Shown: positions 1 to 6,465, counted from the stretch's first letter. The stretch: 6,465 bases of DNA from an uncultured Bacteroidales bacterium (GCA_945982095.1 CAMFRR010000054.1:1-6465), one strand, 5' to 3'. Notes: generated by a model from the letters alone, not told the origin. Made by a program: numbers and translations.

Positions 1-44
1 CACGTAAGGAGTCGTCGGCAGCGTCAGATGTGTATAAGAGACAG
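1..44 (+). other. Illumina Nextera adapter contamination (non-genomic)
   Basis: These bases are library adapter, not organism DNA. Bases 26-44 are the 19-base Tn5 mosaic end AGATGTGTATAAGAGACAG. Bases 12-25 are TCGTCGGCAGCGTC, the Nextera read-1 tail. Bases 4-11 are GTAAGGAG, which I recognise as the Nextera i5 index 505, and bases 1-3 (CAC) fit the end of the P5 oligonucleotide. All the parts are contiguous, in the right order and without mismatch, so chance or a natural transposon end is very unlikely. Genomic sequence starts at base 45, and the contig really ends here. The mosaic end carries an in-frame TAA (35-37) relative to the following gene, which misleads gene callers. Confidence 0.98.
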
Positions 45-46
45 AT

Positions 47-898
47 TATATTTATGGACAAAAGATACTTACCCAGCCGCTTATGCCTTGTTACGGCCGT
101 GCCATGACTGAGAATGACCTGGGCGCCGGCTTTGAGAAACATTCCAAGACTTGGCTTTATCCTGAATTTGAAGTACAGTCATTCGAGGTTGAAGCTGTGG
201 ATGGACATTATGCCGTAAATGTGAGCTATAAACCTATTTGCGGTGTGAATTCCTTTAACAACGAAAAATACAGCGCCATAACTTCAATGAAATATGAGGT
301 TTACGGTGACGGAACAGTGCTTGTGGACCATGTGATGGAGGATGCCGGAAATCTTGACAAGGCAAATCTGCTTATGCGCTATGGAATGGAGTTCGCGCTC
401 GATGATGATTGCTCTGTATTGGAGTTTTATGGCAACGGTCCTTTCGAGAATTATTGCGACCGCAAGAGCGCGGCAATGATGGGCCACTACAAACAGAAAG
501 TAGCCGACCAGTACAATTTTGCATATGTACGTCCTCAGGACAGCGGCAACCACACTGACATCAAGTGGATGGAAGTGAAGACCCTTGCCGGCGTGGGATT
601 CAGAATCACTTCGGACGTGCTGTTCAGCGGATCTGCCCTGCCTTATTCACGCAAGGAGATGGATATGTCCATTACAGGAGGCGGAAGGAGCGGCGCTCCT
701 GAATGGCCTGGAGATCAGAGACATTCTCTGGAACTGCAAGGTCACGACAGCCTTGAGGGCCGTTCTACTTATGTAAGCGTGGATTGTGCCCACATGGGTA
801 TAGGCTGCATCACATCATGGGGTGCATGGCCTCTGGAGCAGTACAGGGTGCAGCCTGGCAACCGCAGTTTCCGCATTGCCCTCAGCCCTATCCGTTAG
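47..898 (+). CDS. lacZ: Beta-galactosidase, GH2 LacZ type, C-terminal fragment (5' end missing)
   Basis: This is the C-terminal part of a large LacZ-type glycoside hydrolase family 2 enzyme, which hydrolyses terminal beta-galactosides. The fragment covers about 283 codons of a protein usually near 1000 residues or more, and corresponds to the LacZ C-terminal beta-sandwich (Bgal_small_N, domain 5). Visible landmarks are TQPL followed by RAMTENDLG (98-124), matching E. coli PL...RAPLDNDIG; YGNGPFENYCDR (428-463), matching LGLGPQENYPDR; and HMGIGCITSW, whose Trp at 818-820 aligns with substrate-contacting Trp999 of E. coli LacZ. The two catalytic glutamates lie in the missing part. The frame is open from the adapter junction through YIYGQKILTQPL, so the ATG at 83 is an internal methionine, not the start. 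Stop is TAG at 896-898. It converges on the SusD-like gene and is not in its operon. In Bacteroidota such enzymes are often periplasmic, but the signal region is not visible. The family is certain; galactose specificity is inferred. Confidence 0.93.
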   Translation, partial: YIYGQKILTQPLMPCYGRAMTENDLGAGFEKHSKTWLYPEFEVQSFEVEAVDGHYAVNVSYKPICGVNSFNNEKYSAITSMKYEVYGDGTVLVDHVMEDAGNLDKANLLMRYGMEFALDDDCSVLEFYGNGPFENYCDRKSAAMMGHYKQKVADQYNFAYVRPQDSGNHTDIKWMEVKTLAGVGFRITSDVLFSGSALPYSRKEMDMSITGGGRSGAPEWPGDQRHSLELQGHDSLEGRSTYVSVDCAHMGIGCITSWGAWPLEQYRVQPGNRSFRIALSPIR

Positions 899-921
899 GT
901 ACAGCGCTGCCATATAAAATG

Positions 922-959
922 ATAACAGGGACTTACTGAAAAGCCCCTGTTATTTTTTT
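922..959 (+). terminator. Rho-independent terminator of lacZ, overlapping the 3' end of the convergent SusD-like gene
   Basis: A perfect 9-bp stem pairs ATAACAGGG (922-930) with CCCTGTTAT (945-953). After one mismatch, CTT (932-934) pairs with AAG (941-943), leaving a six-base loop. A run of seven T follows (953-959), so the structure works best for plus-strand transcripts leaving lacZ. On the minus strand the hairpin is followed only by CATTTTATATG, a weak T-run, so it may also stop susD transcripts, less efficiently. The T-run overlaps the minus-strand TAA at 958-960. Confidence 0.88.
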
Positions 960-3042
960 ATTCTTGCTGCAGGTCCTCGTAACCTGAATTCTGTGAAAGA
1001 TTAGGATTCAGCGCAATCTGGTCGAGAGGGACCTGATGGAGATAATACTTATCCAGCCATCCCTTGCCGCTTGCCAGCGGGCTTGGAGTTGTATAAATCC
1101 ATCCGCTGCCTGAATTGTCAGGGTTGGCCTGTCCGCTGCGGCAAATCTCTTTATAATCCACAAACTGGCCCGTATAGCTGCCCTTGCCATAAGGAATGCC
1201 CTTGGCCTTGACCCATGCGCCGCAATGCTGCCTGTTTATGAAGTAAGGCGCCTTGTGCCAGCGGCATACATCATAGAAAGAGAAGCCTCTGCCCATGAGT
1301 TCAATGAGCCTTTCCCTGCGTATCTCCCACAATACAGGTTCCACCTCATAGTTGGTCTTGCTGTCATAGGATGCAGTCCAGGCTGCGTTGCCCTTATCCC
1401 TGGCAGGATCCCAGTCAGGTCCGATTTCTGATACTCTCATTTCAGCCACTCCGCTGCGCTCCCTGAGCAGGTTGATGCTGCGGTCTGCTGCAGCCTGGTC
1501 GAAAAGGCCCAATTCGCAAGCTGCCTCCGCATAGTTAAGCAGCACTTCCGCGATAGTGAAAATAGGCTTGTCGCTGGTCTGATAAGCTTTATTGAGGCCT
1601 TTCTCCCAAGAAGTGTAATGTTTCCAGAAATAGTAGCCTGTAAGACAACGCATATAGTTGTCGGTCTGGCAGTATTTGCTGATGTTAGGAGCAGAATGCT
1701 GCATTGAGTTGGTGTGGTTGTGGCCAGGCACCCTTTTGCTGCCAAGTTTCACATCACCTCCTCCGTCATAACACTTGGTGTTAGGTCCGAAATAGTCTAT
1801 GTATTTGCGGAATTTGATGGAGTCTGCCTCAGTCACCACGAAATCAGCCCCACCGTTCAATTTTTCTCCCACGCTCCAGAATGTCCACTGAGGGAAGGTC
1901 TTGACATAGTCAGGATTGTCGAATTTGCCCACCTTTGCCTGTACAGGGGGCTGGAAGCATATAGGCAGACGCGGGTCACGGTCCTCAAACACATCCCAGA
2001 GGTCTTTACCCTCGCCGCCCTTATAGCCCGAATCAGGGTTTGCTATAGGCTTTCCGTTTTTCATCAGGAAGAGGTCGATGGTAGCTTGAGGCGCATCTGT
2101 GGTATGAGCTGCCACATGGACATAATCGCTGTATCTGTGGGTAAGGATACCGTCGATATATTCCTTATACATTATGATACCGGGAACACCCTTGAGGCTC
2201 TCTGTAGTCTCTTCGTTGTCCCAACCGGCGGCAGGATAGCTGTCATTGCCGTTACCACGGAAAAGCACGGGATAGCTGTTCATCAGTTCCTCCGATACCT
2301 TCATGCAGGCAGCGAGGTATTCCTTATATGGCTCATCCAGCCCATGGTATTTGGCGTAAGTGCCCTCTCTGAGCAGGAATCGGCTGAGGGCGGCGCGGCA
2401 AGCATCGGCAGTGACGGGGTTGTCCCCGTCCCTTGAGCAGTCACCTATGTTTTCTATGGCATACTCCAGTCTTGCTATTATGCTGTCTGCCACTTCCTTG
2501 CGCGGAGTTCTCGGTCCATATGCCTCGGGGCTTTCGTCATTAAGCACGGTCGTTACGTATGGAATGTCGCCATATCTTGAAACCAGCTCCATATACCACC
2601 AGCTATGGAAGAAATAACCCACTGATTTCCAATGTCTTCTTTCCCGGTCTGTAAGATTTCCGTCATTCAGATGGCTAAGCATAATGTTGACTGTGCGTAT
2701 GGGCTTGAAGTCCCAGAGATTGCTGCTGTTCACCACGGCTATGTTCTGCATGGCATACGGATTCTGCCACAGGTCGCGGTCGCTCATTATGCCGCTGTAA
2801 TGGTCGCTGTAGTACTGACCGTTGACCTGGTATCTTTCTCCGCTGAAGTTGCTGCCTATGCGGCTGTCAGTGAACAGGGAGTAGCATTGGTACATATAGG
2901 CCTTGTAGTTGTCATATGTCAGGAAGGCATTGCTTTCTACCAGAGTCCCGGAAGGGTATTTATCCAGGAAGCCCTCACATGCACATATGGAGCACAGGGC
3001 GGCAAGTACCCAGATGTTTTTTATTATATTGTTGATTTTCAT
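958..3042 (-). CDS. SusD/RagB-family outer-membrane nutrient-binding lipoprotein
   Basis: This 694-residue protein is a surface lipoprotein that captures an oligomeric nutrient and acts as a lid on its SusC partner. The N-terminus has a basic start, a hydrophobic stretch and a lipobox ending at Cys22 (SICAC), followed by EGFLDKYPSG, typical of SusD mature ends. Family motifs in order: LWDFKPIRTVNIML (about 109-122), an SWWYMELVSRYGDIPYV helix (147-163), DRDPRL (354-359), FRKY (411-414), a TPR-like helix with AEVLLNYAEAACELG (498-512), and the hallmark WEIRRERLIELMGRGFSFYD through CRW (572-595). It is longer than many SusD homologues (often 500-600 residues), with extra sequence around 260-490 that is rich in Gly, Tyr, Trp and Asn. 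The start lies nine bases after the SusC-like stop (spacer AGCAACATC, no Shine-Dalgarno), so the two are surely co-transcribed. The substrate cannot be read from sequence: SusD homologues bind glycans, and some (RagB) bind peptides. Confidence 0.96.
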   Translation of the reverse strand: MKINNIIKNIWVLAALCSICACEGFLDKYPSGTLVESNAFLTYDNYKAYMYQCYSLFTDSRIGSNFSGERYQVNGQYYSDHYSGIMSDRDLWQNPYAMQNIAVVNSSNLWDFKPIRTVNIMLSHLNDGNLTDRERRHWKSVGYFFHSWWYMELVSRYGDIPYVTTVLNDESPEAYGPRTPRKEVADSIIARLEYAIENIGDCSRDGDNPVTADACRAALSRFLLREGTYAKYHGLDEPYKEYLAACMKVSEELMNSYPVLFRGNGNDSYPAAGWDNEETTESLKGVPGIIMYKEYIDGILTHRYSDYVHVAAHTTDAPQATIDLFLMKNGKPIANPDSGYKGGEGKDLWDVFEDRDPRLPICFQPPVQAKVGKFDNPDYVKTFPQWTFWSVGEKLNGGADFVVTEADSIKFRKYIDYFGPNTKCYDGGGDVKLGSKRVPGHNHTNSMQHSAPNISKYCQTDNYMRCLTGYYFWKHYTSWEKGLNKAYQTSDKPIFTIAEVLLNYAEAACELGLFDQAAADRSINLLRERSGVAEMRVSEIGPDWDPARDKGNAAWTASYDSKTNYEVEPVLWEIRRERLIELMGRGFSFYDVCRWHKAPYFINRQHCGAWVKAKGIPYGKGSYTGQFVDYKEICRSGQANPDNSGSGWIYTTPSPLASGKGWLDKYYLHQVPLDQIALNPNLSQNSGYEDLQQE

Positions 3043-3051
3043 GATGTTGCT

Positions 3052-6012
3052 TTAGAAAGTAATCTGTGCTCCAAATGACAATGTGCGATAGAAAGGGTAG
3101 CCCCATTTGAGGGATTCAGGGTCATAGCCTTTAGGAAGCGATGAGAAGGTGGCAAGGTTCTCGCAGCTTGCGTACACCTTCAGCCCGTTGATAAACCTTG
3201 TACGCACAAGCAGTTGCTGAGGGAAGGAATAGCTGAGAGTGGCGTTCTTGATGCGCATATAGGCGGCGCTATAGAGGTAGCGGTCGCTCACACGCATATT
3301 TGACGGGCCGTTTTCCAGCTGTCCGTATATGCGCGGCAAAGTGGCGTCAGGGTTTGCGGCCACCATATAGTCTGGGCTTTCAGGGTCGTAGCTGAGAGCT
3401 GTCCAATAATCTGTCTGATTGCTGTATACGGCTGAGAACTGGTATTCCGACCTGTCGTTTTGTCCGAAGGTGAAGACAGCTGATCTTGGCAGGAAATAGT
3501 CGCGTTTACCTACACCTTGGAGCATTATGTTGAATGACAGTCCTTTCCAGGAGAAGCCCAAGTCTGCACCATATTCCAGGCGGGCAGCGCTGTTGCCTAT
3601 TATCTTTGTGTCGCCGTGTTCGTCAAGTGTGTTGGCTCCTGCGTTGATTTTGCCGTCACTGTTCAAATCCTTGAATTTCACGTCGCCAGGTTTGGCTGTG
3701 TAGCCATCCAGGGCAGGAACTCCTTCTTTTAGCGTCCAGACACCCTGTTTTGCCTGCTCGGAATCAAAATCGTCTATTGAATAATAGCCGTCTGTCTCAT
3801 AGCCCCAAATTTCACCGAGACATTTACCTATGTAGTTATAATTGAGGTTGTTGCTGCTGTTGTTGAATTTGGTGATTATGCTTCTGTGGTCATACAGGCT
3901 GAATCCTGCATGATAGTTGAAATCACCTACATAATCGTTCCAGCGCAGCGACAGCTCCCATCCATCGGTTCTCATATCGGCAACGTTCTGCAGCGGAGCA
4001 GTCGCTCCCACCACACCCGGAAGTTCCACACCATTACTGAGCATGCCTGTGGTATTGCGCCTATACCAATCGAAAACGAAGCTGAGTCGGTCGCGGAAAG
4101 CATTGAGGTCCAGGCCTATATTGAGCGTGGTTACAGTCTCCCATCCATAATTGCCCCTTATCAGGCCAGGGGTGGAGATTACGTTTACTTTTCCGGCCTT
4201 GTCAATCCAGACATTGCTTTCGCTTATGTTCATTCCCGCAATGAAGCCGTATGGGGCTATGTTCTGGTTGCCTATAGAGCCCCATGATGCACGTATTTTG
4301 AGATTGTTCACGTATGGGCGCATCCATTCCATGAAATTTTCTTCACTCAGCCTCCATGCTCCTGACACTGAAGGAAAGAATCCGAAACGTTTCTCCTTCG
4401 GAAATTTGCTGGATCCGTCATAACGGGCATTGAACTCTATCAGATATCGGCCCATCCAATTGTAGGCAATGCGTCCGAATATGCCCTGCACGCTTTCCTC
4501 CTGCAAGCCCTCTTTCATCACTGGGCTGCCTGTGCCTCCCTGGAGGGAAGGTACAGTAATCACAGTTTGTCCAAGTACGCTGTTGTTGACAAAGCTGTAG
4601 CTTTCGCTTTCCTGGTTGTAACCCAGCATTGCGTTAAGAGAATGGCCTCCGATTTTTAGCTCATAGCTTGTGTAAATGTTGAGAGCATGGTATTTGTCCT
4701 TAGAAGTGTTAAGAACATATTTGTCCTGACCAGTAGCCGGGAGGGTTCGTATTGCAAGCTGGGCATCTGCCACGGTGAACTGCCCAGTATAGGATTTATA
4801 GCTGTAGTCTTTCTGCTGATATGCATATTCAGCAACTATAGACCAATTCTTCAGAGGACGGAAGATGGATTTGAGCAGAATTCGCGGTGTGCTGGTTTCC
4901 GAATTTGCGGCAGGCTGATACAAGCAGGCATTCCTCGGGCTGTCTATAGGCAGATCTTCGGTCCAGCCTGTAATCTCCTTAGGCATATTGCCTTCGGGAT
5001 ACCAGCTTACAAGCTTGATGGTGTATGGGTCACGGAAAACACTTGTGATCTCGCTATGCGACTGGTTGGTGTATGTGATGTTAGCTTCCTGTGTGAACCA
5101 CTTTGTGACATCTGCAGAGATGAATGAATTGAGAGACAGTCTCTGGAAAGCATCTTTGCTGCTCACCATAGGTCCGTTTTCGTGGCTGTAGCTTCCGGAG
5201 ATTCTGTAACGTATTCGTTCGCTTGCTCCTGAAACAGACAATCTGTGGTTGTTGAGCACGCCCAGTTCCAGAGAGTTGCCCAGGACATCACTCTCTTTCA
5301 GATAATACACGGCTCCGTCTTCATCCCTGTATATACCATTATCATATACATTCTGCAGTGTACCCTGCCTGTATTTGCCCAAGAGTTCCTGCCAGCGGTC
5401 AATGCTTCCGTTGCCTGCCCAATACTGGCTGCTGAAGCCTGCTTCCTTATATGCGGCTATGTACTGGTCCAGACTGGCCTGTTCGGGGTTGGCTATGCTT
5501 CTTTCGAAACCTATGTTGAAGCCGTAATCCAGATGGAATTTCTGCTGTTTTTCAGGATGTTTGGTGGTAATCAGTATGACTCCTCCTGCAGCGCGGGCAC
5601 CGTAAATTGCAGCCGAAGCCGCATCCTTAAGTACGGAAATGCTGGCAATGTCGTCAGGATTGATTGAGTTGATGTCTCCCTCAATGTTGTCAATGAGTAT
5701 AAGAGGAGATCCTCCGTTAATGCTCAGGGTTCCCCTTATGTTAAAATTCTTTGCCTGGCCCGGAGCCGATGCTCCTGTGATGCTCAGACCTGGAATAGCT
5801 CCTTGAAGAGCTGCTCCTACGCTTGTTACTGCTCGTCCTTCCAGTGCCTGGTCCATTTTTACCTGACTTACCGAACCCGTCAGATTGACCTTTTTTTGCT
5901 TAGCGAAGCCCACGAACACCAGCTCCTCAAGTTCCAAGGTGTCGGCCGGCATGGTCTGGGCGTATGCGAATAAAGGAAGAAACAACGCAAAGCAGATGGC
6001 TTTGAAATTCAT
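3052..6012 (-). CDS. SusC/RagA-family TonB-dependent outer-membrane transporter
   Basis: This 986-residue protein is the 22-strand barrel half of a SusCD import complex; it moves oligomers across the outer membrane using TonB-ExbBD energy. Residues 1-18 form a signal peptide with a likely signal peptidase I site AYA/Q. A TonB-box region follows almost at once, LVFVGFAKQKKVNLTGSV (31-48), close to the usual VVVGYGxQKK form. The plug domain follows, with NIRG (91-94) and the SusC signature LKDAASAAIYGARAAGGV (128-145). Barrel landmarks are NARYDGSSKFPKEKRFGFFP (528-547), LKIRASWGSIGNQNIAPYGF (571-590), PGDVKFKDLNSDGKIN (775-790, with an EF-hand-like DLNSDG loop) and the C-terminal strand RTLSFGAQITF ending in Phe, as barrel assembly requires. 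The usual N-terminal carboxypeptidase-regulatory-like extension is absent, and there is no STN signalling domain, so direct sigma/anti-sigma signalling is unlikely. The ATG at 6012 gives a complete signal peptide and follows an A-rich leader. Substrate unknown. Confidence 0.97.
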   Translation of the reverse strand: MNFKAICFALFLPLFAYAQTMPADTLELEELVFVGFAKQKKVNLTGSVSQVKMDQALEGRAVTSVGAALQGAIPGLSITGASAPGQAKNFNIRGTLSINGGSPLILIDNIEGDINSINPDDIASISVLKDAASAAIYGARAAGGVILITTKHPEKQQKFHLDYGFNIGFERSIANPEQASLDQYIAAYKEAGFSSQYWAGNGSIDRWQELLGKYRQGTLQNVYDNGIYRDEDGAVYYLKESDVLGNSLELGVLNNHRLSVSGASERIRYRISGSYSHENGPMVSSKDAFQRLSLNSFISADVTKWFTQEANITYTNQSHSEITSVFRDPYTIKLVSWYPEGNMPKEITGWTEDLPIDSPRNACLYQPAANSETSTPRILLKSIFRPLKNWSIVAEYAYQQKDYSYKSYTGQFTVADAQLAIRTLPATGQDKYVLNTSKDKYHALNIYTSYELKIGGHSLNAMLGYNQESESYSFVNNSVLGQTVITVPSLQGGTGSPVMKEGLQEESVQGIFGRIAYNWMGRYLIEFNARYDGSSKFPKEKRFGFFPSVSGAWRLSEENFMEWMRPYVNNLKIRASWGSIGNQNIAPYGFIAGMNISESNVWIDKAGKVNVISTPGLIRGNYGWETVTTLNIGLDLNAFRDRLSFVFDWYRRNTTGMLSNGVELPGVVGATAPLQNVADMRTDGWELSLRWNDYVGDFNYHAGFSLYDHRSIITKFNNSSNNLNYNYIGKCLGEIWGYETDGYYSIDDFDSEQAKQGVWTLKEGVPALDGYTAKPGDVKFKDLNSDGKINAGANTLDEHGDTKIIGNSAARLEYGADLGFSWKGLSFNIMLQGVGKRDYFLPRSAVFTFGQNDRSEYQFSAVYSNQTDYWTALSYDPESPDYMVAANPDATLPRIYGQLENGPSNMRVSDRYLYSAAYMRIKNATLSYSFPQQLLVRTRFINGLKVYASCENLATFSSLPKGYDPESLKWGYPFYRTLSFGAQITF

Positions 6013-6050
6013 GTTTTTCTGTTGGTTAGTTTTAGTGCAAAAATAAATCG

Positions 6051-6083
6051 CAAAGTTAAGTAAAATCTTTCAATATCCCCAAT
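6051..6083 (-). promoter_or_regulatory. Candidate Bacteroidota promoter of the susC-susD unit
   Basis: On the minus strand, TAACTTTG (6058-6051) matches the Bacteroidota -7 consensus TAnnTTTG exactly. ATTG (6083-6080) matches three of four bases of the -33 TTTG, with 21 bases between, inside the usual range. Transcription would start near 6044-6047, giving a leader of about 33 bases that ends ACTAAAACTAACCAACAG, A-rich and without Shine-Dalgarno. A second -7-like element, TATTTTTG (6045-6038), has no -33 partner at proper spacing, so I prefer the first. This is consensus matching only; the start site is inferred. Confidence 0.55.
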
Positions 6084-6178
6084 GTAGAAGGCTATGTACG
6101 ATTCCCATATGCGCAATCAATTTCAACCCAGAAGCCTCTGATTACGAGGAGGTGATGTAAATAATTAGAAAAAATGTT

Positions 6179-6186
6179 TAATTTTG
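6179..6186 (+). promoter_or_regulatory. Candidate -7 promoter element of the receiver-domain gene
   Basis: TAATTTTG matches TAnnTTTG exactly. The -33 position, 19-21 bases upstream, holds only a poor match (GATG at 6154-6157), so the promoter may be weak or need an activator. Transcription would start near 6191-6194, leaving a roughly 20-base A-rich leader before the ATG at 6213. If real, it excludes the earlier in-frame ATG at 6174, which would lie upstream of the transcript start. Confidence 0.35.
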
Positions 6187-6212
6187 CCCGAAAACAACAA
6201 CATAATCAAGCA

Positions 6213-6464
6213 ATGAACAGCCTCAACCAACCTGTTATCCTTGTAGTTGATGACATCGCAACAAATGTCACCTTCATGAAAGCTCTGCTCAAAGGCAAGA
6301 ATTATGAGGTGATGGATGCTTATTCGGGCAAAGAGGCCCTGCAGCTTGCTGAAGAAAGAGTTCCTGATGTCATCATACTTGACATTATGATGCCCGTAAT
6401 GGACGGCTATGAGGTTTTGGCCCGATTGCGTGCCAACGAAGTCACAAAGCACATCAAAGTGGTG
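6213..6464 (+). CDS. Response-regulator receiver-domain protein (3' end beyond window)
   Basis: The visible 84 codons are most of a CheY-like receiver domain, which takes a phosphoryl group from a histidine kinase. Strand beta1 is PVILVVDD, with acidic-pocket residues Asp13 and Asp14. The phospho-acceptor is Asp57 in VIILDIMMPVMDGYEVL, the canonical receiver motif with the following MMP and DG turn. The switch Thr/Ser and conserved Lys would lie past the window end, so their presence is unknown. The receiver sits at the extreme N-terminus, so the output could be a DNA-binding domain, a histidine kinase (receiver-kinase hybrid), a cyclase or phosphatase, or nothing. This is not the classic Bacteroides SusR-like hybrid two-component layout, which begins with a periplasmic sensor. 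An in-frame ATG at 6174 would add 13 residues (MFNFARKQQHNQA). I prefer 6213 because it starts just before beta1 and follows a candidate promoter and an A-rich leader. It is divergent from the SusC-like gene; control of that gene is possible but unproven. Confidence 0.93.
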   Translation, partial: MNSLNQPVILVVDDIATNVTFMKALLKGKNYEVMDAYSGKEALQLAEERVPDVIILDIMMPVMDGYEVLARLRANEVTKHIKVV

Positions 6465-6465
6465 A

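Larger units (their letters stand above)
6013..6212. other. Divergent intergenic region between the susC-like gene and the receiver-domain gene
   Basis: These 200 bases separate two divergent genes and should hold both promoters plus any operator. Both ends are A-rich as read toward their gene, typical of Bacteroidota leaders. The middle (about 6084-6160) is less AT-rich. It holds an imperfect inverted repeat around CATATG (GATT at 6100-6103, AATC at 6115-6118) and a wider AATCA/TGATT pair (6116-6120 and 6139-6143). Either could bind a regulator, but both are short enough to be chance. AGGAGGTGAT (6147-6156) resembles a full Shine-Dalgarno but has no suitably placed start. I see no tRNA, small RNA or convincing small ORF. 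Confidence 0.6.

Noticed and set aside
26..44. Tn5 mosaic end as evidence of a natural Tn5-family transposon
   Set aside because: It is preceded by the Nextera read-1 tail and an i5 index, so it comes from library preparation; no transposase gene or second end is present.
1714..2436. A 240-codon plus-strand open frame antisense to the SusD-like gene
   Set aside because: It lies wholly inside a gene with clear family motifs, its translation has no recognisable domain, and it has no promoter-like signal. It is a shadow of the minus-strand coding frame.
3886..5667. Several plus-strand open frames of 90-146 codons antisense to the SusC-like gene
   Set aside because: All sit within the strongly supported transporter gene, lack domains, and overlap each other in different frames.
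6135..6149. CCTC/GAGG inverted repeat as a possible hairpin or operator
   Set aside because: Only four base pairs with a seven-base loop and no T-run; indistinguishable from chance.
6165..6452. A 95-codon minus-strand open frame overlapping the receiver-domain gene
   Set aside because: The plus strand encodes an unmistakable receiver domain here, and the minus-strand translation resembles nothing I know. It is a coding shadow.
1..6465. CRISPR array, tRNA, rRNA, riboswitch or insertion sequence
   Set aside because: I found no regularly spaced direct repeats, tRNA- or rRNA-like sequence, transposase or recognisable riboswitch; nearly all the window is explained by four coding regions.

Overview
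The window looks like a piece of a draft assembly from a Bacteroidota genome, most likely order Bacteroidales. Three signs point there: a tandem SusC/SusD-type outer-membrane pair, a close match to the Bacteroidota -7 promoter element (TAnnTTTG) upstream of the pair, and A-rich leaders without Shine-Dalgarno sequences at the gene starts. I cannot name a genus from sequence alone. The first 44 bases are not biological. They are an Illumina Nextera read-1 adapter, including a recognisable i5 index, so genomic sequence starts at base 45 and this is a true contig end.

Layout, left to right. (1) Bases 47-898, plus strand: the last quarter of a large LacZ-type GH2 beta-galactosidase, cut off by the contig end. 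(2) Around 922-959: a strong hairpin plus T-run that ends lacZ and overlaps the stop codon of the next, convergent gene. (3) Bases 958-3042, minus strand: a SusD/RagB-family surface lipoprotein. (4) Bases 3052-6012, minus strand: its SusC/RagA-family TonB-dependent transporter, nine bases upstream of the susD start. (5) Bases 6013-6212: a divergent intergenic region with candidate promoters for both sides. (6) Bases 6213-6464, plus strand: the first 84 codons of a protein beginning with a response-regulator receiver domain, cut off by the window end.

The SusC-like barrel and SusD-like lid should form one outer-membrane complex that binds an oligomer at the cell surface and imports it using TonB energy. 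The pair appears to be a two-gene transcription unit: a promoter lies just upstream of susC, and no third gene follows susD before the convergent lacZ. The GH2 enzyme could trim imported galactosides, and the divergent receiver-domain protein could regulate the pair, but both links rest only on proximity. I see no novel system here; the gene families are well known. The most useful points are the adapter contamination, the false lacZ start it creates, the absence of the usual N-terminal extension in the SusC-like protein, and the compact isolated susCD unit.
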